A DNA stretch of 64,000 nt, taken from assembly GCF_040822065.1 (NCBI RefSeq), contig NZ_CP162005.1, positions 5,890,001-5,954,000 of the forward strand. Reading direction: 5' to 3'. The position numbers and the translations under genes are program-made. The stretch comes from Pedobacter sp. WC2423. Its GTDB lineage: Bacteria > Bacteroidota > Bacteroidia > Sphingobacteriales > Sphingobacteriaceae. The notes under the pieces were generated by a model, which saw only the letters and a program-made list of their open reading frames with translations, had not been told where the DNA came from and did not search any database. Below, piece after piece: positions 15,993 to 24,114 of this stretch (positions are counted from its first letter, which is position 1; every line of letters begins with the position of its first letter).

Positions 15993-17628
15993 CATTGGCA
16001 TCAGCAATCACCGCTGCCGGATAATTATTAATTTCCAGTATTCTGATTGCATTCCTTGTTTTTAAAGGGCCTTTTTTAATAGTATGGTCAAAGATCAGTT
16101 CTTCTTCTGCAATAGTTTCAGAGAAATGATAATGTTCATATTGTGTTTTCAGCAACTCATTAAGTTCGGTATCATGAGTGGAAACGAAAACCTGGTTATT
16201 GTTTTTGGCAAGATAGGAGAGGATCGCTTTTCCGGCCGAAACCCGCTCAATCGTGTTTGTTCCTTTGAAAATCTCATCCAGGATGAAGAAACACGGTTCT
16301 TCGCTCACTGATTCTTCAATGAAGTTCTTGATGATTCTCATTTCTTCAAAATAATAACTCTTTTCTTCCAGTAAGCTATCCGAAATGGTAATAGAAGAGA
16401 AGATTTTTGAATAAGGCATGCTGAATTCTTTAGCCATACAAGTAAATAAGGTTTGACCAAGAATCAGGTTTACGCCAACAGACCTGATAAAAGTTGTTTT
16501 ACCAGACATATTGGAACCTGTCAGCAACAGATTTTTATGCTGTAATTCAAGATCATTCGGAACACAGTTTACAACCAGCGGATGTTTGACACCTGAAATA
16601 TGGATACAATTTTCCTCGTTAAATACTGGTTTACAATATTCCCCATCCCACGAATGTCTTAGTGAAGCAATTGAGATCGCAGTATCAACTGTTCCTATGA
16701 ATTTGAAAAGCCTTTTTAGCAGATCTTTTTGTGATCTCAGGGAATCAATGATAGAATAGAAAAGGATGATTTCTACATTAAAGGCGATTTTTAACAACTC
16801 GAACAGCATATAACCAATCATGACTGTATCTGCTTCGGCCAGATTATCCAGCTTTACCCCAAGCATTTTTCTTTTCAGTGGAGTCAGTTCTTTGATGAGG
16901 TTGGTAACTTCTGGAAACTGTGCATTGATCTTTACATCTGCGTCTAATTTTTTAGCGGTATCAAATGCTTTTAGAAATTCACCAAGAGAAGAAGTATGTA
17001 CACTGACCTTGTTTTTGTTCCAGTAATGAATTCCGGAATTGATGATAAATATGCCAAAAAAGACAAGCAGGAAGCCCGGATGGAATATTGCAGCAATAAG
17101 GGAAAGTACATTTAGAATGGAAAGGATATACACGATAGGCATAAACGAGGGTGCCTCTATTTTCTTCGCATAAATCAGATCCTGGAAGTAATAAGAATCA
17201 TTTTTCTCCAGTATTTGTAAGGTGGCTTGTGTATCGAGTCTTAGTTTTTCATCCGCGGTAATCAGCTCTGCAAACTTATCCAGAAAAATCAGGTCTTTTT
17301 GTTCTTTATCAATTGTTCTGAGCCTGGCATATAAAAACTGCTGCCCTACTCTGGATATTGTTCTGTCAATCAGTTTAAAAACGTCATTGATATATAAATC
17401 ATCAGCTATTTTATCAGAGATCAGCTGTAGTTTCTCTGAAGATTCAGTAATCGTATTTAAAAAGTAGTTTTCTATTAAATCGATGTCTATATATCTGCTG
17501 TTTTTGGCGCTTCCCCAATCGCGTTTAAGTTCCTCTCGTTGTGTTTGAACAGCAAAGTTCTTTTTATAAAGATAAACAAGAAGGTAAAGTGCTACCAGGG
17601 CAAGGATAATATAAGCTAAAATCAGCAT
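15964..17628 (-). CDS. Membrane-anchored MutS-like ATPase
   Basis: 554-residue protein with the MutS domain V ATPase but no mismatch-recognition domain I and no MutS2 Smr domain. The first residues form a membrane segment (LILAYIILALVALYLLVYLY); a second hydrophobic pair occurs near residues 165-205. The core is MutS-like: lever region, then Walker A GSNMSGKT at 371-378, a Walker B region ending FFILDEIFKGTNT, and the switch VFVSTHDTEL. This is a widespread but uncharacterised Bacteroidota family usually labelled DNA mismatch repair protein MutS. A membrane location argues against classical mismatch repair; the real role is unknown. Converges with and overlaps the upstream-listed gene by 29 nt. 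Confidence 0.85.
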   Translation of the reverse strand: MLILAYIILALVALYLLVYLYKKNFAVQTQREELKRDWGSAKNSRYIDIDLIENYFLNTITESSEKLQLISDKIADDLYINDVFKLIDRTISRVGQQFLYARLRTIDKEQKDLIFLDKFAELITADEKLRLDTQATLQILEKNDSYYFQDLIYAKKIEAPSFMPIVYILSILNVLSLIAAIFHPGFLLVFFGIFIINSGIHYWNKNKVSVHTSSLGEFLKAFDTAKKLDADVKINAQFPEVTNLIKELTPLKRKMLGVKLDNLAEADTVMIGYMLFELLKIAFNVEIILFYSIIDSLRSQKDLLKRLFKFIGTVDTAISIASLRHSWDGEYCKPVFNEENCIHISGVKHPLVVNCVPNDLELQHKNLLLTGSNMSGKTTFIRSVGVNLILGQTLFTCMAKEFSMPYSKIFSSITISDSLLEEKSYYFEEMRIIKNFIEESVSEEPCFFILDEIFKGTNTIERVSAGKAILSYLAKNNNQVFVSTHDTELNELLKTQYEHYHFSETIAEEELIFDHTIKKGPLKTRNAIRILEINNYPAAVIADANATVDLLMKD

Positions 17629-17911
17629 GGAGTGTAGGATAGTATGAAAAGATGCGAAATTTAAATAAAAATAAGAGCATTACGAACAGGTTATCCAATT
17701 TTAACGTTTTTAGAGATATTCTATAATCATGTTTTAATGTACCTTGTTATTGTATTCTAGTTGTTCTTCATTTTATAAATCAAAATATGATAGTCTAACT
17801 TTCTGCGAAGTATTGAAATTTATTGGAAGTCGAATTTTTATGAGTAAATTAAAGGCATAGTTATTGATATTTTTTTTATACAAAATAAATAATTTTTCCA
17901 AGAAAAATAAA

Positions 17912-18649
17912 ATGGGTATAGTAACTATTTATGGTAAAACTGGTGATGTAGAAGGTAGGCGTGGAAGAGAAGAGGAAACACAAAGCCATAAGGGAATGCA
18001 ACCAAAAGGAAGACTAGCGAAAGCGTTTTTGTTATCTTGGAGTTTTGCACAAATGACAGATAACAGCTTATTAGATATCGCTTTTCAACCTTTAAGTCAT
18101 TCAGATTATGGCAACCAAATAAGATCATATTTTGTCAACAGAAAGGGAAGGACAAACGATATGGTAATGCAGAGATGGGTATCTGAATTTACCAACAAAA
18201 ATGATATGTTTGAGGCAATTGCTAGAAATATAAAAAATAACCACAATATGTTTCATGATACGAAAGGAGGAATGATAAACATATCTCACGCAATTGAGCT
18301 TAATAAACCTAATTTCAGGGTATCACCAATAAATTTATCAGAAATGATAGCTATAGGTGGTGTGCAAGAGGTAGAAATCAGGAATAATTCGATTAGGGAA
18401 AGTATAGAACAAAGCACTATTGATCGTTTTGGAAAAGGACATAATAAGCCACATAGTGCTACAGTTAAGCTAGATATTTTAATTAAAGACTGGTATGGTG
18501 TAGATGAAGATGATTTCATGAATCTCAGACCAGCAGCACTTCTTGGACGAAAGGCAATTGCTGCTTTATGGGTGCTGCAACACCAAAGAGGTTACAAACC
18601 ATTTATAAATGTTTATCATTATACTCACGATCTTAAAATTGTATTCTAA
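17912..18649 (+). CDS. DUF3289-like protein, possible secreted effector
   Basis: About 245 residues with no classical signal peptide. The N-terminus is rich in Gly, Arg, Glu and Lys. The C-terminal half resembles DUF3289: IGGVQEVEI near the middle, then KDWYGVDEDDF and ALWVLQHQRGYKPFINV. DUF3289 proteins are uncharacterised and are reported near secretion-type loci in Gram-negatives, from memory. ATG 17912 is preferred; a TTG at 17864 in frame lies in very AT-rich DNA. The stop overlaps the start of the next gene (TAATG), a coupled arrangement typical of effector/immunity pairs. The stretch is more AT-rich than its surroundings, which fits horizontal acquisition. Toxin activity is inference. 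Confidence 0.6.
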   Translation: MGIVTIYGKTGDVEGRRGREEETQSHKGMQPKGRLAKAFLLSWSFAQMTDNSLLDIAFQPLSHSDYGNQIRSYFVNRKGRTNDMVMQRWVSEFTNKNDMFEAIARNIKNNHNMFHDTKGGMINISHAIELNKPNFRVSPINLSEMIAIGGVQEVEIRNNSIRESIEQSTIDRFGKGHNKPHSATVKLDILIKDWYGVDEDDFMNLRPAALLGRKAIAALWVLQHQRGYKPFINVYHYTHDLKIVF

Positions 18650-19212
18650 TGCGAAAAATAATCTTCTCATTTGTTTTATTAGCGGGATATATTTTTGGAT
18701 GTAAAAATAATGAGCCCGTTAAATTTATCAATGTTTATAAGGATTCTGGTTTTGATAATGATGCTGATTCATTAAAAAAAACAGGTTCTAAATTTGACAT
18801 TTATTACGCTTATAATTATAATGATACTGATCTTAAACAGCTTGTTAGGATGCTGGATACGTTAAGTTTCGACACAACATATAGTTTTCATAATTATAGA
18901 TTTTTAAAATATAATTCGAGTTTGCCTGATACAGCTAAATTAAAAAAAGCTATGAACAGGAAAACTAATAATGTTCAATTGGATATTGAGAGTCCTGGAA
19001 GTGCAAAATTCTACAAATATCAAATTTTGGATTTTATGTTTGTGAAACATTATATAAGTGAAGGGAGATCTTTTCCAGACAGCTATACGCTCACATTTAA
19101 TGATAAAGGAACTATACACGCTGATCGAAAATATTTCTTGCGGGACGGTATTACTAAAAAACTAGTTGAAGTACAGCAAGATGTTGTAATGCCTGCACCA
19201 GTTATTCCTTAA
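18649..19212 (+). CDS. Lipoprotein coupled to the DUF3289-like gene, possible immunity protein
   Basis: 187-residue lipoprotein: signal MRKIIFSFVLLAGYIFGC with lipobox F-G-C at residue 18, then a charged, Asn- and Lys-rich mature part. The C-terminal third has FKYKYQ-like and DSYTLTFNDKG segments without a known domain. It begins on the last base of the upstream stop codon (TAATG), so translation is coupled. A membrane lipoprotein directly behind a candidate effector would suit an immunity factor that blocks the effector in the periplasm, but this rests on context only. An unrelated lipoprotein is also possible. Confidence 0.6.
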   Translation: MRKIIFSFVLLAGYIFGCKNNEPVKFINVYKDSGFDNDADSLKKTGSKFDIYYAYNYNDTDLKQLVRMLDTLSFDTTYSFHNYRFLKYNSSLPDTAKLKKAMNRKTNNVQLDIESPGSAKFYKYQILDFMFVKHYISEGRSFPDSYTLTFNDKGTIHADRKYFLRDGITKKLVEVQQDVVMPAPVIP

Positions 19213-19365
19213 TTAGACTTAGGAAAAGGGCGTAAAATAAACTATGTCTACTTTGTTTTTTTTGACTTTCTGTTAATAGATAATATAAATTCTAAAATGC
19301 ACTTATTTGGTGTAATATGGCAGTTTTAATAATATATCATTCATTTACTCTTAACATTGGAAAAC

Positions 19366-19455
19366 TACTTTTGCCTCAGTAAAATATTTGGTTAGTATTT
19401 TATAGTTAGGTTTAGTTGATAAAAGAAATACCCGGGTGGATGTCCGGGTTTTTTT
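19366..19455 (+). ncRNA. Candidate small RNA with its own promoter and terminator
   Basis: TACTTTTG (19366-19373) is an exact TAnnTTTG box. About 60 nt downstream is a good intrinsic terminator: ACCCGG (19430-19435), CCGGGT (19444-19449), and a run of T (19449-19455). A transcript of about 75-80 nt would carry no ORF. The -33 box is weak (TTTA). It may instead be the distant terminator of the lipoprotein gene, 218 nt upstream. Confidence 0.35.
19430..19455 (+). terminator. Intrinsic terminator with T-run
   Basis: ACCCGG-GTGGATGT-CCGGGT followed by seven T. It closes either the candidate small RNA or the DUF3289/lipoprotein transcript and separates both from the sulfur operon. Confidence 0.75.
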
Positions 19456-19661
19456 GTGCCTTTTTTTCTGGTAAAATATATTTAAACGGTGTGAGCATTA
19501 GCTGTTGTCAGCTAGTACATCTTTTTCCCTGAATGGTAAAGTCGTACAAATAATTAAACAGATTTTAGCCTCTTAAAATCAAAATAACCATTTAATGTAC
19601 TTTGAATGAGCATAGTTAGTCTTTTTTTATATTTAATACTACTATTTCTATCTATAATATA

Positions 19662-19669
19662 TATCTTTG
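19662..19669 (+). promoter_or_regulatory. -7 promoter element of the sulfur assimilation operon
   Basis: TATCTTTG matches TAnnTTTG exactly, 60 nt before the ATG. No clear TTG at the -33 distance, so it may need an activator. Confidence 0.4.
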
Positions 19670-19729
19670 AAATAAGAGACCCTGAAAACGTCTTTTAAAC
19701 AAAACAATCCTTAACCAAGATTTATTGAC

Positions 19730-21826
19730 ATGCAAAGTTTTAGAACGGAGCTGGAGAACCCGGTAGTAGAAAAAGATATCATAGATCTTGAACAAAAGAT
19801 CCGTGCCTTCCGTGAAGGAAAAATACACGACGAAAAGTTTCGCAGTCTGCGGCTTGCACGTGGTGTTTATGGTCAGCGGCAGCCGGGTGTACAAATGGTG
19901 CGTATTAAATTACCATTCGGAAAAGTCACCTTTAAACAATTATTGCGCATTGCCGATGTTTCTGATGAATACGGTAGCGGAAATTTGCATTTAACTACCA
20001 GGCAGGACATTCAGATTCACTATGTAAGTCTGGATCGTACACCTGAACTGTGGGCAGAACTGGAACGTGATGATATTACTTTACGTGAAGCTTGTGGTAA
20101 TACGGTTAGAAATGTAACTTCTTCGCCTGATGCAGGAATCAACCCTGAAGAACTTTTCGATGTTTCTCCTTATGCACAGGCTGTATTTAAATATTTTTTA
20201 AGAAATCCTATTTGTCAGGAAATGGGCAGAAAGATCAAGATATCTTTTTCAGCAACAGAGAAAGATACCGCTTTCAGTTATATTCATGATTTAGGTTTCA
20301 TTCCAAAACTGAATGAAAAAGGAGAGCGCGGATTTAAAGTCATGTTTGCTGGTGGTTTAGGTGCACAACCTTTTCTGGCCAGTGTAGTACATGATTTTTT
20401 GCCTGAAGATCAATTAATCCCTTATTCGGAATCTGTGTTAAGAGTCTTTGACCGGCATGGAGAAAGAACCAACAGAAATAAAGCAAGGCTGAAATATCTG
20501 GTTCAAAAACTGGGATTGGAAGAAGTAACCCGCTTAATTGCTGAAGAAGTTATTGCCAATAAATCAAAATCTTTTGAGGTTGATCTGGGTACAGTACCGC
20601 TTCCGGCTTTGCCAGAAGCTATTGCTGCAACTGATCAGCGTCCGGCAGATGAAACGCATTATAAACGATGGTTGGATACCAATGTATTCCCGCAAAAACA
20701 AAGTGGTTTTTATGGCGTATATATCAAAGTCCCGGTAGGTGATATCAAAACTGATAAAGCCCGGTTATTTGTGGCGGCTATACGTCCTTATGTAGCGGAT
20801 GAAATCAGAATTACCCAGAACCAGGGTTTGTTATTAAAATTTGTCAGCGCAGAAGCATTGATCCCCTTGTACACCGTATTAAATGAGCTGGACTTTGCTG
20901 TTCCTGGATTTGATAGTGTGGGTGATATTACAACCTGCCCGGGTACAGATACTTGTAATCTGGGAATTGCAAACAGTATGTCTCTTGCGGCGGTGCTGGA
21001 AGGGGTAATTCACGAAGAATATCCTGATCTGATTTACGATAAAGATATTAAGATTAAAATTAGTGGCTGTATGAATTCATGTGGTCAGCACGGTCTGGCA
21101 CACATTGGATTTCATGGAAGCTCTGTCAAAGCTAACGGAAAAGTTGTGCCTGCGGTACAGGTGATGATTGGTGGCGGAACAGTAGGCGATGGTGAAGGCC
21201 GGGTCGCTGAACGTGTAATCAAAGCGCCAACTAAACGTGCACCAGCTATTCTGCGCACAGTCTTGGATGACTATAGCACGAATTCCGGTGAGAATGAAAG
21301 TTTCCATCAGTATTACGATGCTAAGGGTAAAGATCATTTTTACCAGTTATTGAAACCACTGGCAGACCTTACTGCTTTAAAAGATGAAGAATATGTTGAC
21401 TGGGGTCATGAAGAAACTTTTGTGACTGCGATTGGCGTAGGTGAATGTGCCGGTGTAGTGATTGATTTGGTAGCTACACTTTTACTCGAAGGAGAAGAAA
21501 AATTACTATGGGCAGATGCGGCTTTTGAAGGCAAAGCCTGGTCTGATGCGATTTATCATTCTTACAGTGTATTTGTGAATACTGCAAAAGCATTGTTACT
21601 GGATAAAAGTATCAGTAGTAGTACACAAACAGGTGTAATCAGAGAGTTTGATACCAATTTTGTAGAAACAGGTGAGGTAGTTTTACCTTCAACTTTTAAC
21701 GAACTGGTATTGCAAATTAATAAAAATGAGCCTGCAGAAGAGTTTGCAACAGCTTATCTGGAACAGGCTAGACAATTTTATTCAGCAATGAGAGCGAAGA
21801 GGGAGGCGCAGGTAAATGTTAATTAA
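19730..21826 (+). CDS. Siroheme-dependent sulfite reductase with C-terminal HEPN-like domain
   Basis: Assimilatory sulfite reductase of the nitrite/sulfite reductase ferredoxin-like family, reducing sulfite to sulfide in the cytoplasm. Two ferredoxin-like half-domains and two siroheme/4Fe-4S domains fill residues 1 to about 540. The iron-sulfur/siroheme ligands are C403-x5-C409 (TCPGTDTC) and C447-x3-C451 (SGCMNSCGQHG). A further ~150 residues form a helical C-terminal extension with a HEPN-like pattern (WSDAIYHSYSVFVNTAKALLL), longer than the family's usual end. No CysJ is adjacent, so the electron donor is probably a ferredoxin. First gene of the operon; the last 11 nt overlap cobA. Being a nitrite reductase is possible but unlikely next to cysDNH. 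Confidence 0.9.
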   Translation: MQSFRTELENPVVEKDIIDLEQKIRAFREGKIHDEKFRSLRLARGVYGQRQPGVQMVRIKLPFGKVTFKQLLRIADVSDEYGSGNLHLTTRQDIQIHYVSLDRTPELWAELERDDITLREACGNTVRNVTSSPDAGINPEELFDVSPYAQAVFKYFLRNPICQEMGRKIKISFSATEKDTAFSYIHDLGFIPKLNEKGERGFKVMFAGGLGAQPFLASVVHDFLPEDQLIPYSESVLRVFDRHGERTNRNKARLKYLVQKLGLEEVTRLIAEEVIANKSKSFEVDLGTVPLPALPEAIAATDQRPADETHYKRWLDTNVFPQKQSGFYGVYIKVPVGDIKTDKARLFVAAIRPYVADEIRITQNQGLLLKFVSAEALIPLYTVLNELDFAVPGFDSVGDITTCPGTDTCNLGIANSMSLAAVLEGVIHEEYPDLIYDKDIKIKISGCMNSCGQHGLAHIGFHGSSVKANGKVVPAVQVMIGGGTVGDGEGRVAERVIKAPTKRAPAILRTVLDDYSTNSGENESFHQYYDAKGKDHFYQLLKPLADLTALKDEEYVDWGHEETFVTAIGVGECAGVVIDLVATLLLEGEEKLLWADAAFEGKAWSDAIYHSYSVFVNTAKALLLDKSISSSTQTGVIREFDTNFVETGEVVLPSTFNELVLQINKNEPAEEFATAYLEQARQFYSAMRAKREAQVNVN

Positions 21827-22613
21827 TTCAGGAACAAAAAGAGAAATCAGAGAACCAAGAATTACGCTGGTGGGTGCAGGGCCGGGAGATCCGGAGCTGA
21901 TCACCATGAAAGGTGCAAATGCATTGAAAGATGCAGATGTGGTTTTATATGATGCGTTGGTAAATGAAAAAGTATTAGCATACGCTGCTGCTGATGCTAT
22001 CAAAGTATATGTTGGAAAACGTTCTGGTGAACATTCTTATTCACAAGAAGCGATCAATAAACTGATGGTGGACTATGCAATCAATTACGGGCATGTAGTA
22101 CGTTTGAAAGGTGGCGATCCATTTGTATTTGGCCGTGGATATGAAGAGTTGAATTTTGCAGCAGGCTATAATATCCCGGCGCAAATGATTCCCGGATTGT
22201 CGAGTTCGATTGCTGTACCCGGTTTACAGCAGATCCCGGTTACACACCGCGGGTTAAGTGAAAGCTTTTGGGTAGTTACAGGATCTACGGCTTCCGGAGC
22301 AATCTCCAATGATCTTTATGAGGCTGTTCGCACTAAAGCAACAGTCGTTGTGTTGATGGGGCTGAACAAACTAAAGGAAATCGTCAAACTTTACAAGCAA
22401 GAGGGAAAAGCAAATTTACCTGTTGCTGTGATCCAAAGCGGTTCTACTGAAGAAGAAAAACTGGCCATCGGTATTGTGGATACGATTGAAGAAGTTGTAC
22501 TGGAAAAAGGAATCGGGGCACCAGCCATTTTAGTATTTGGTGAAGTAGTTTCTTTACATCCTCAATTTCAGCCCATCAAGGATTTTTTTGCAGCCATTAA
22601 AGAAGAATCATAA
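21816..22613 (+). CDS. cobA: Uroporphyrinogen-III C-methyltransferase (SUMT)
   Basis: 265-residue SAM-dependent methyltransferase that makes precorrin-2 from uroporphyrinogen III, first step to siroheme. Family signatures: LVGAGPGDPELITMKGANAL with the SAM-binding GAGPGDPE near the N-terminus, VRLKGGDPFVFGRGYEE, and the VTHRGLSESF segment after VPGLQQIP. It overlaps the sulfite reductase ORF by 11 nt and is followed 3 nt later by the dehydrogenase/chelatase fusion, so siroheme supply is tied to its main consumer. Lacks the CysG N-terminal domain, which is supplied by the next gene. Confidence 0.95.
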   Translation: MLINSGTKREIREPRITLVGAGPGDPELITMKGANALKDADVVLYDALVNEKVLAYAAADAIKVYVGKRSGEHSYSQEAINKLMVDYAINYGHVVRLKGGDPFVFGRGYEELNFAAGYNIPAQMIPGLSSSIAVPGLQQIPVTHRGLSESFWVVTGSTASGAISNDLYEAVRTKATVVVLMGLNKLKEIVKLYKQEGKANLPVAVIQSGSTEEEKLAIGIVDTIEEVVLEKGIGAPAILVFGEVVSLHPQFQPIKDFFAAIKEES

Positions 22614-22616
22614 ACT

Positions 22617-24113
22617 GTGGAAGAATTAAAAGGCAATCAGCTATTTCCTGTTTTTTTAAAGCTCAACCAGTTGCATACGGTCATTATCGGAGCAGGGCCT
22701 GTAGGTCTTGAAAAGATGAATGCAGTGCTTGGTCAGAGTGAAAAGGCAGAAATTACCGTAATTGCTGAAGAGATAACAGGGGAAGTTTATGAACTCGCTA
22801 AACGGTTACCACAGGTTAAACTTTTGAAAAAAAGTTATGCAGCGACCGATCTCCATCAGGCAGATATTGTGATTGCTGCCACTAATAATAACGGATTAAA
22901 TGAAGAAATCATACGTGATGCCCATGCGTTGAAATTACTGGTGAATGTGGCTGATAAGCCCGATTTATGTGATTTCTACCTGGGTTCTATCGTAAAAAAA
23001 GGAGATCTGAAAATTGCAATCTCTACCAATGGCAAATCACCAACCATTGCTAAAAGATTAAAAGAATTGTTTAATGATAACCTGCCAGCAGAACTGGATA
23101 TTACTTTACAGCAAATGAGTTCATTTCGTAATACTTTACAAGGAGATTTCAGTTCGAAAGTAAAGAAGCTGAATGAAGTTAGTGCGGTACTGGTAGAACC
23201 TGCTGCCGGCAAATCTGTGGAAACTGGTCTCCAGAAAACTCCTTATCCTAAGTTCAAATGGCTGATCTGGTTAACAATTGTCTTATCAATTGCTGTGCTG
23301 ATTGCTGTTTTCTGGCAAAGAGAACCTGAGTTTCAGGCTTATGTAGCGGAGATTAATCCGATGTTTTACTGGTTTTTAGCGGGAGGATTCATTTTTGCCA
23401 TGGTAGATGGGGCTATAGGAATGTCTTATGGCGTTACTTCTACAGCTTTTTCATTGTCTATGGGGATTCCGCCAGCTTCGGCCAGTATGGGGGTCCACTT
23501 GTCTGAAGTATTGAGTAACGGAATAGCAGGCTGGATGCATTACCGGATGGGTAATATCAACTGGAAGCTGTTTAAATTACTGATTATTCCGGGAATCCTG
23601 GGTGCGGTAGCGGGTGCTTATTTATTGTCTTCATTGGAGCATTACGGGGCTTATATCAAACCATTTATCTCTTTATATACTTTAATACTGGGTGGGGTGA
23701 TCCTTTCCAAAGCCTTTAACGTATCCAGAAAGAGGGTTGGCGGAAAGATTAAGAAGATTACTTTATTAGGTCTTTTCGGTGGTTTTATTGATGCAGTAGG
23801 TGGCGGCGGATGGGGTTCTATTGTTTTATCCAGCCTGATTGCTGGTGGCAGAAATGCCAGGTTCTCTCTGGGAACAGTAAAATTAACCCGTTTTTTTATC
23901 GCACTGATGAGCTCACTGACTTTTATCACCATGCTGAAGTCTGCACATTGGGAAGCAGTAGCGGGGTTGGTGATCGGCAGTGCCTTAGCTGCGCCGATAG
24001 CGGCAAAAGTTTCTAACCGTATTTCGGTTAAGAGCATTATGGTTGCTGTAGGGATTATCGTCATTGCCGTGAGTTTAAGAAGTATTATTATGTTTATTTT
24101 AAAAGTTATATAA
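22617..24113 (+). CDS. Fusion: precorrin-2 dehydrogenase/sirohydrochlorin ferrochelatase domain + TSUP transporter
   Basis: N-terminal ~200 residues are CysG-N/Met8-like: a Rossmann loop VIIGAGPVGLEKM, the NAD-linked oxidation region, VNVADKPDLCDFYLGS and ISTNGKSPTIAKRLKEL. This half converts precorrin-2 to siroheme. After a short linker, residues ~213-498 are an eight-helix TauE/SafE (TSUP) anion transporter: ISYG-like MVDGAIGMSYGVTST and a second repeat FIDAVGGGGWGSI. TSUP proteins move sulfite, sulfate or sulfonates. Joining siroheme completion to a sulfur-anion carrier in one chain is unusual. The start is a GTG, 3 nt after the cobA stop. Transport direction and substrate (sulfate uptake or sulfite export) are inference. 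Confidence 0.9.
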   Translation: MEELKGNQLFPVFLKLNQLHTVIIGAGPVGLEKMNAVLGQSEKAEITVIAEEITGEVYELAKRLPQVKLLKKSYAATDLHQADIVIAATNNNGLNEEIIRDAHALKLLVNVADKPDLCDFYLGSIVKKGDLKIAISTNGKSPTIAKRLKELFNDNLPAELDITLQQMSSFRNTLQGDFSSKVKKLNEVSAVLVEPAAGKSVETGLQKTPYPKFKWLIWLTIVLSIAVLIAVFWQREPEFQAYVAEINPMFYWFLAGGFIFAMVDGAIGMSYGVTSTAFSLSMGIPPASASMGVHLSEVLSNGIAGWMHYRMGNINWKLFKLLIIPGILGAVAGAYLLSSLEHYGAYIKPFISLYTLILGGVILSKAFNVSRKRVGGKIKKITLLGLFGGFIDAVGGGGWGSIVLSSLIAGGRNARFSLGTVKLTRFFIALMSSLTFITMLKSAHWEAVAGLVIGSALAAPIAAKVSNRISVKSIMVAVGIIVIAVSLRSIIMFILKVI

Positions 24114-24114
24114 A

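Larger units (their letters stand above)
19213..19729 (+). other. 517-bp intergenic region before the sulfur operon
   Basis: AT-rich region with no credible ORF. It holds a -7-like box (19366-19373), an intrinsic terminator (19430-19455), and a second -7 box (19662-19669) upstream of the sulfite reductase gene. I looked for a SAM-type riboswitch and found no recognisable core. Confidence 0.6.

Noticed and set aside
15964..17628. Canonical mismatch-repair MutS or MutS2
   Set aside because: It is too short, lacks the mismatch-binding and Smr domains and has membrane segments.
19456..19729. SAM- or cysteine-responsive riboswitch upstream of the sulfur operon
   Set aside because: I found no recognisable SAM-I, SAM-II or similar core, nor an anti-terminator/terminator pair next to the ATG.
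23651..24064. Antisense reading frame of 137 codons inside the transporter fusion
   Set aside because: Complement of hydrophobic transmembrane codons; no domain, no start signal, and the sense strand is clearly the coding one.
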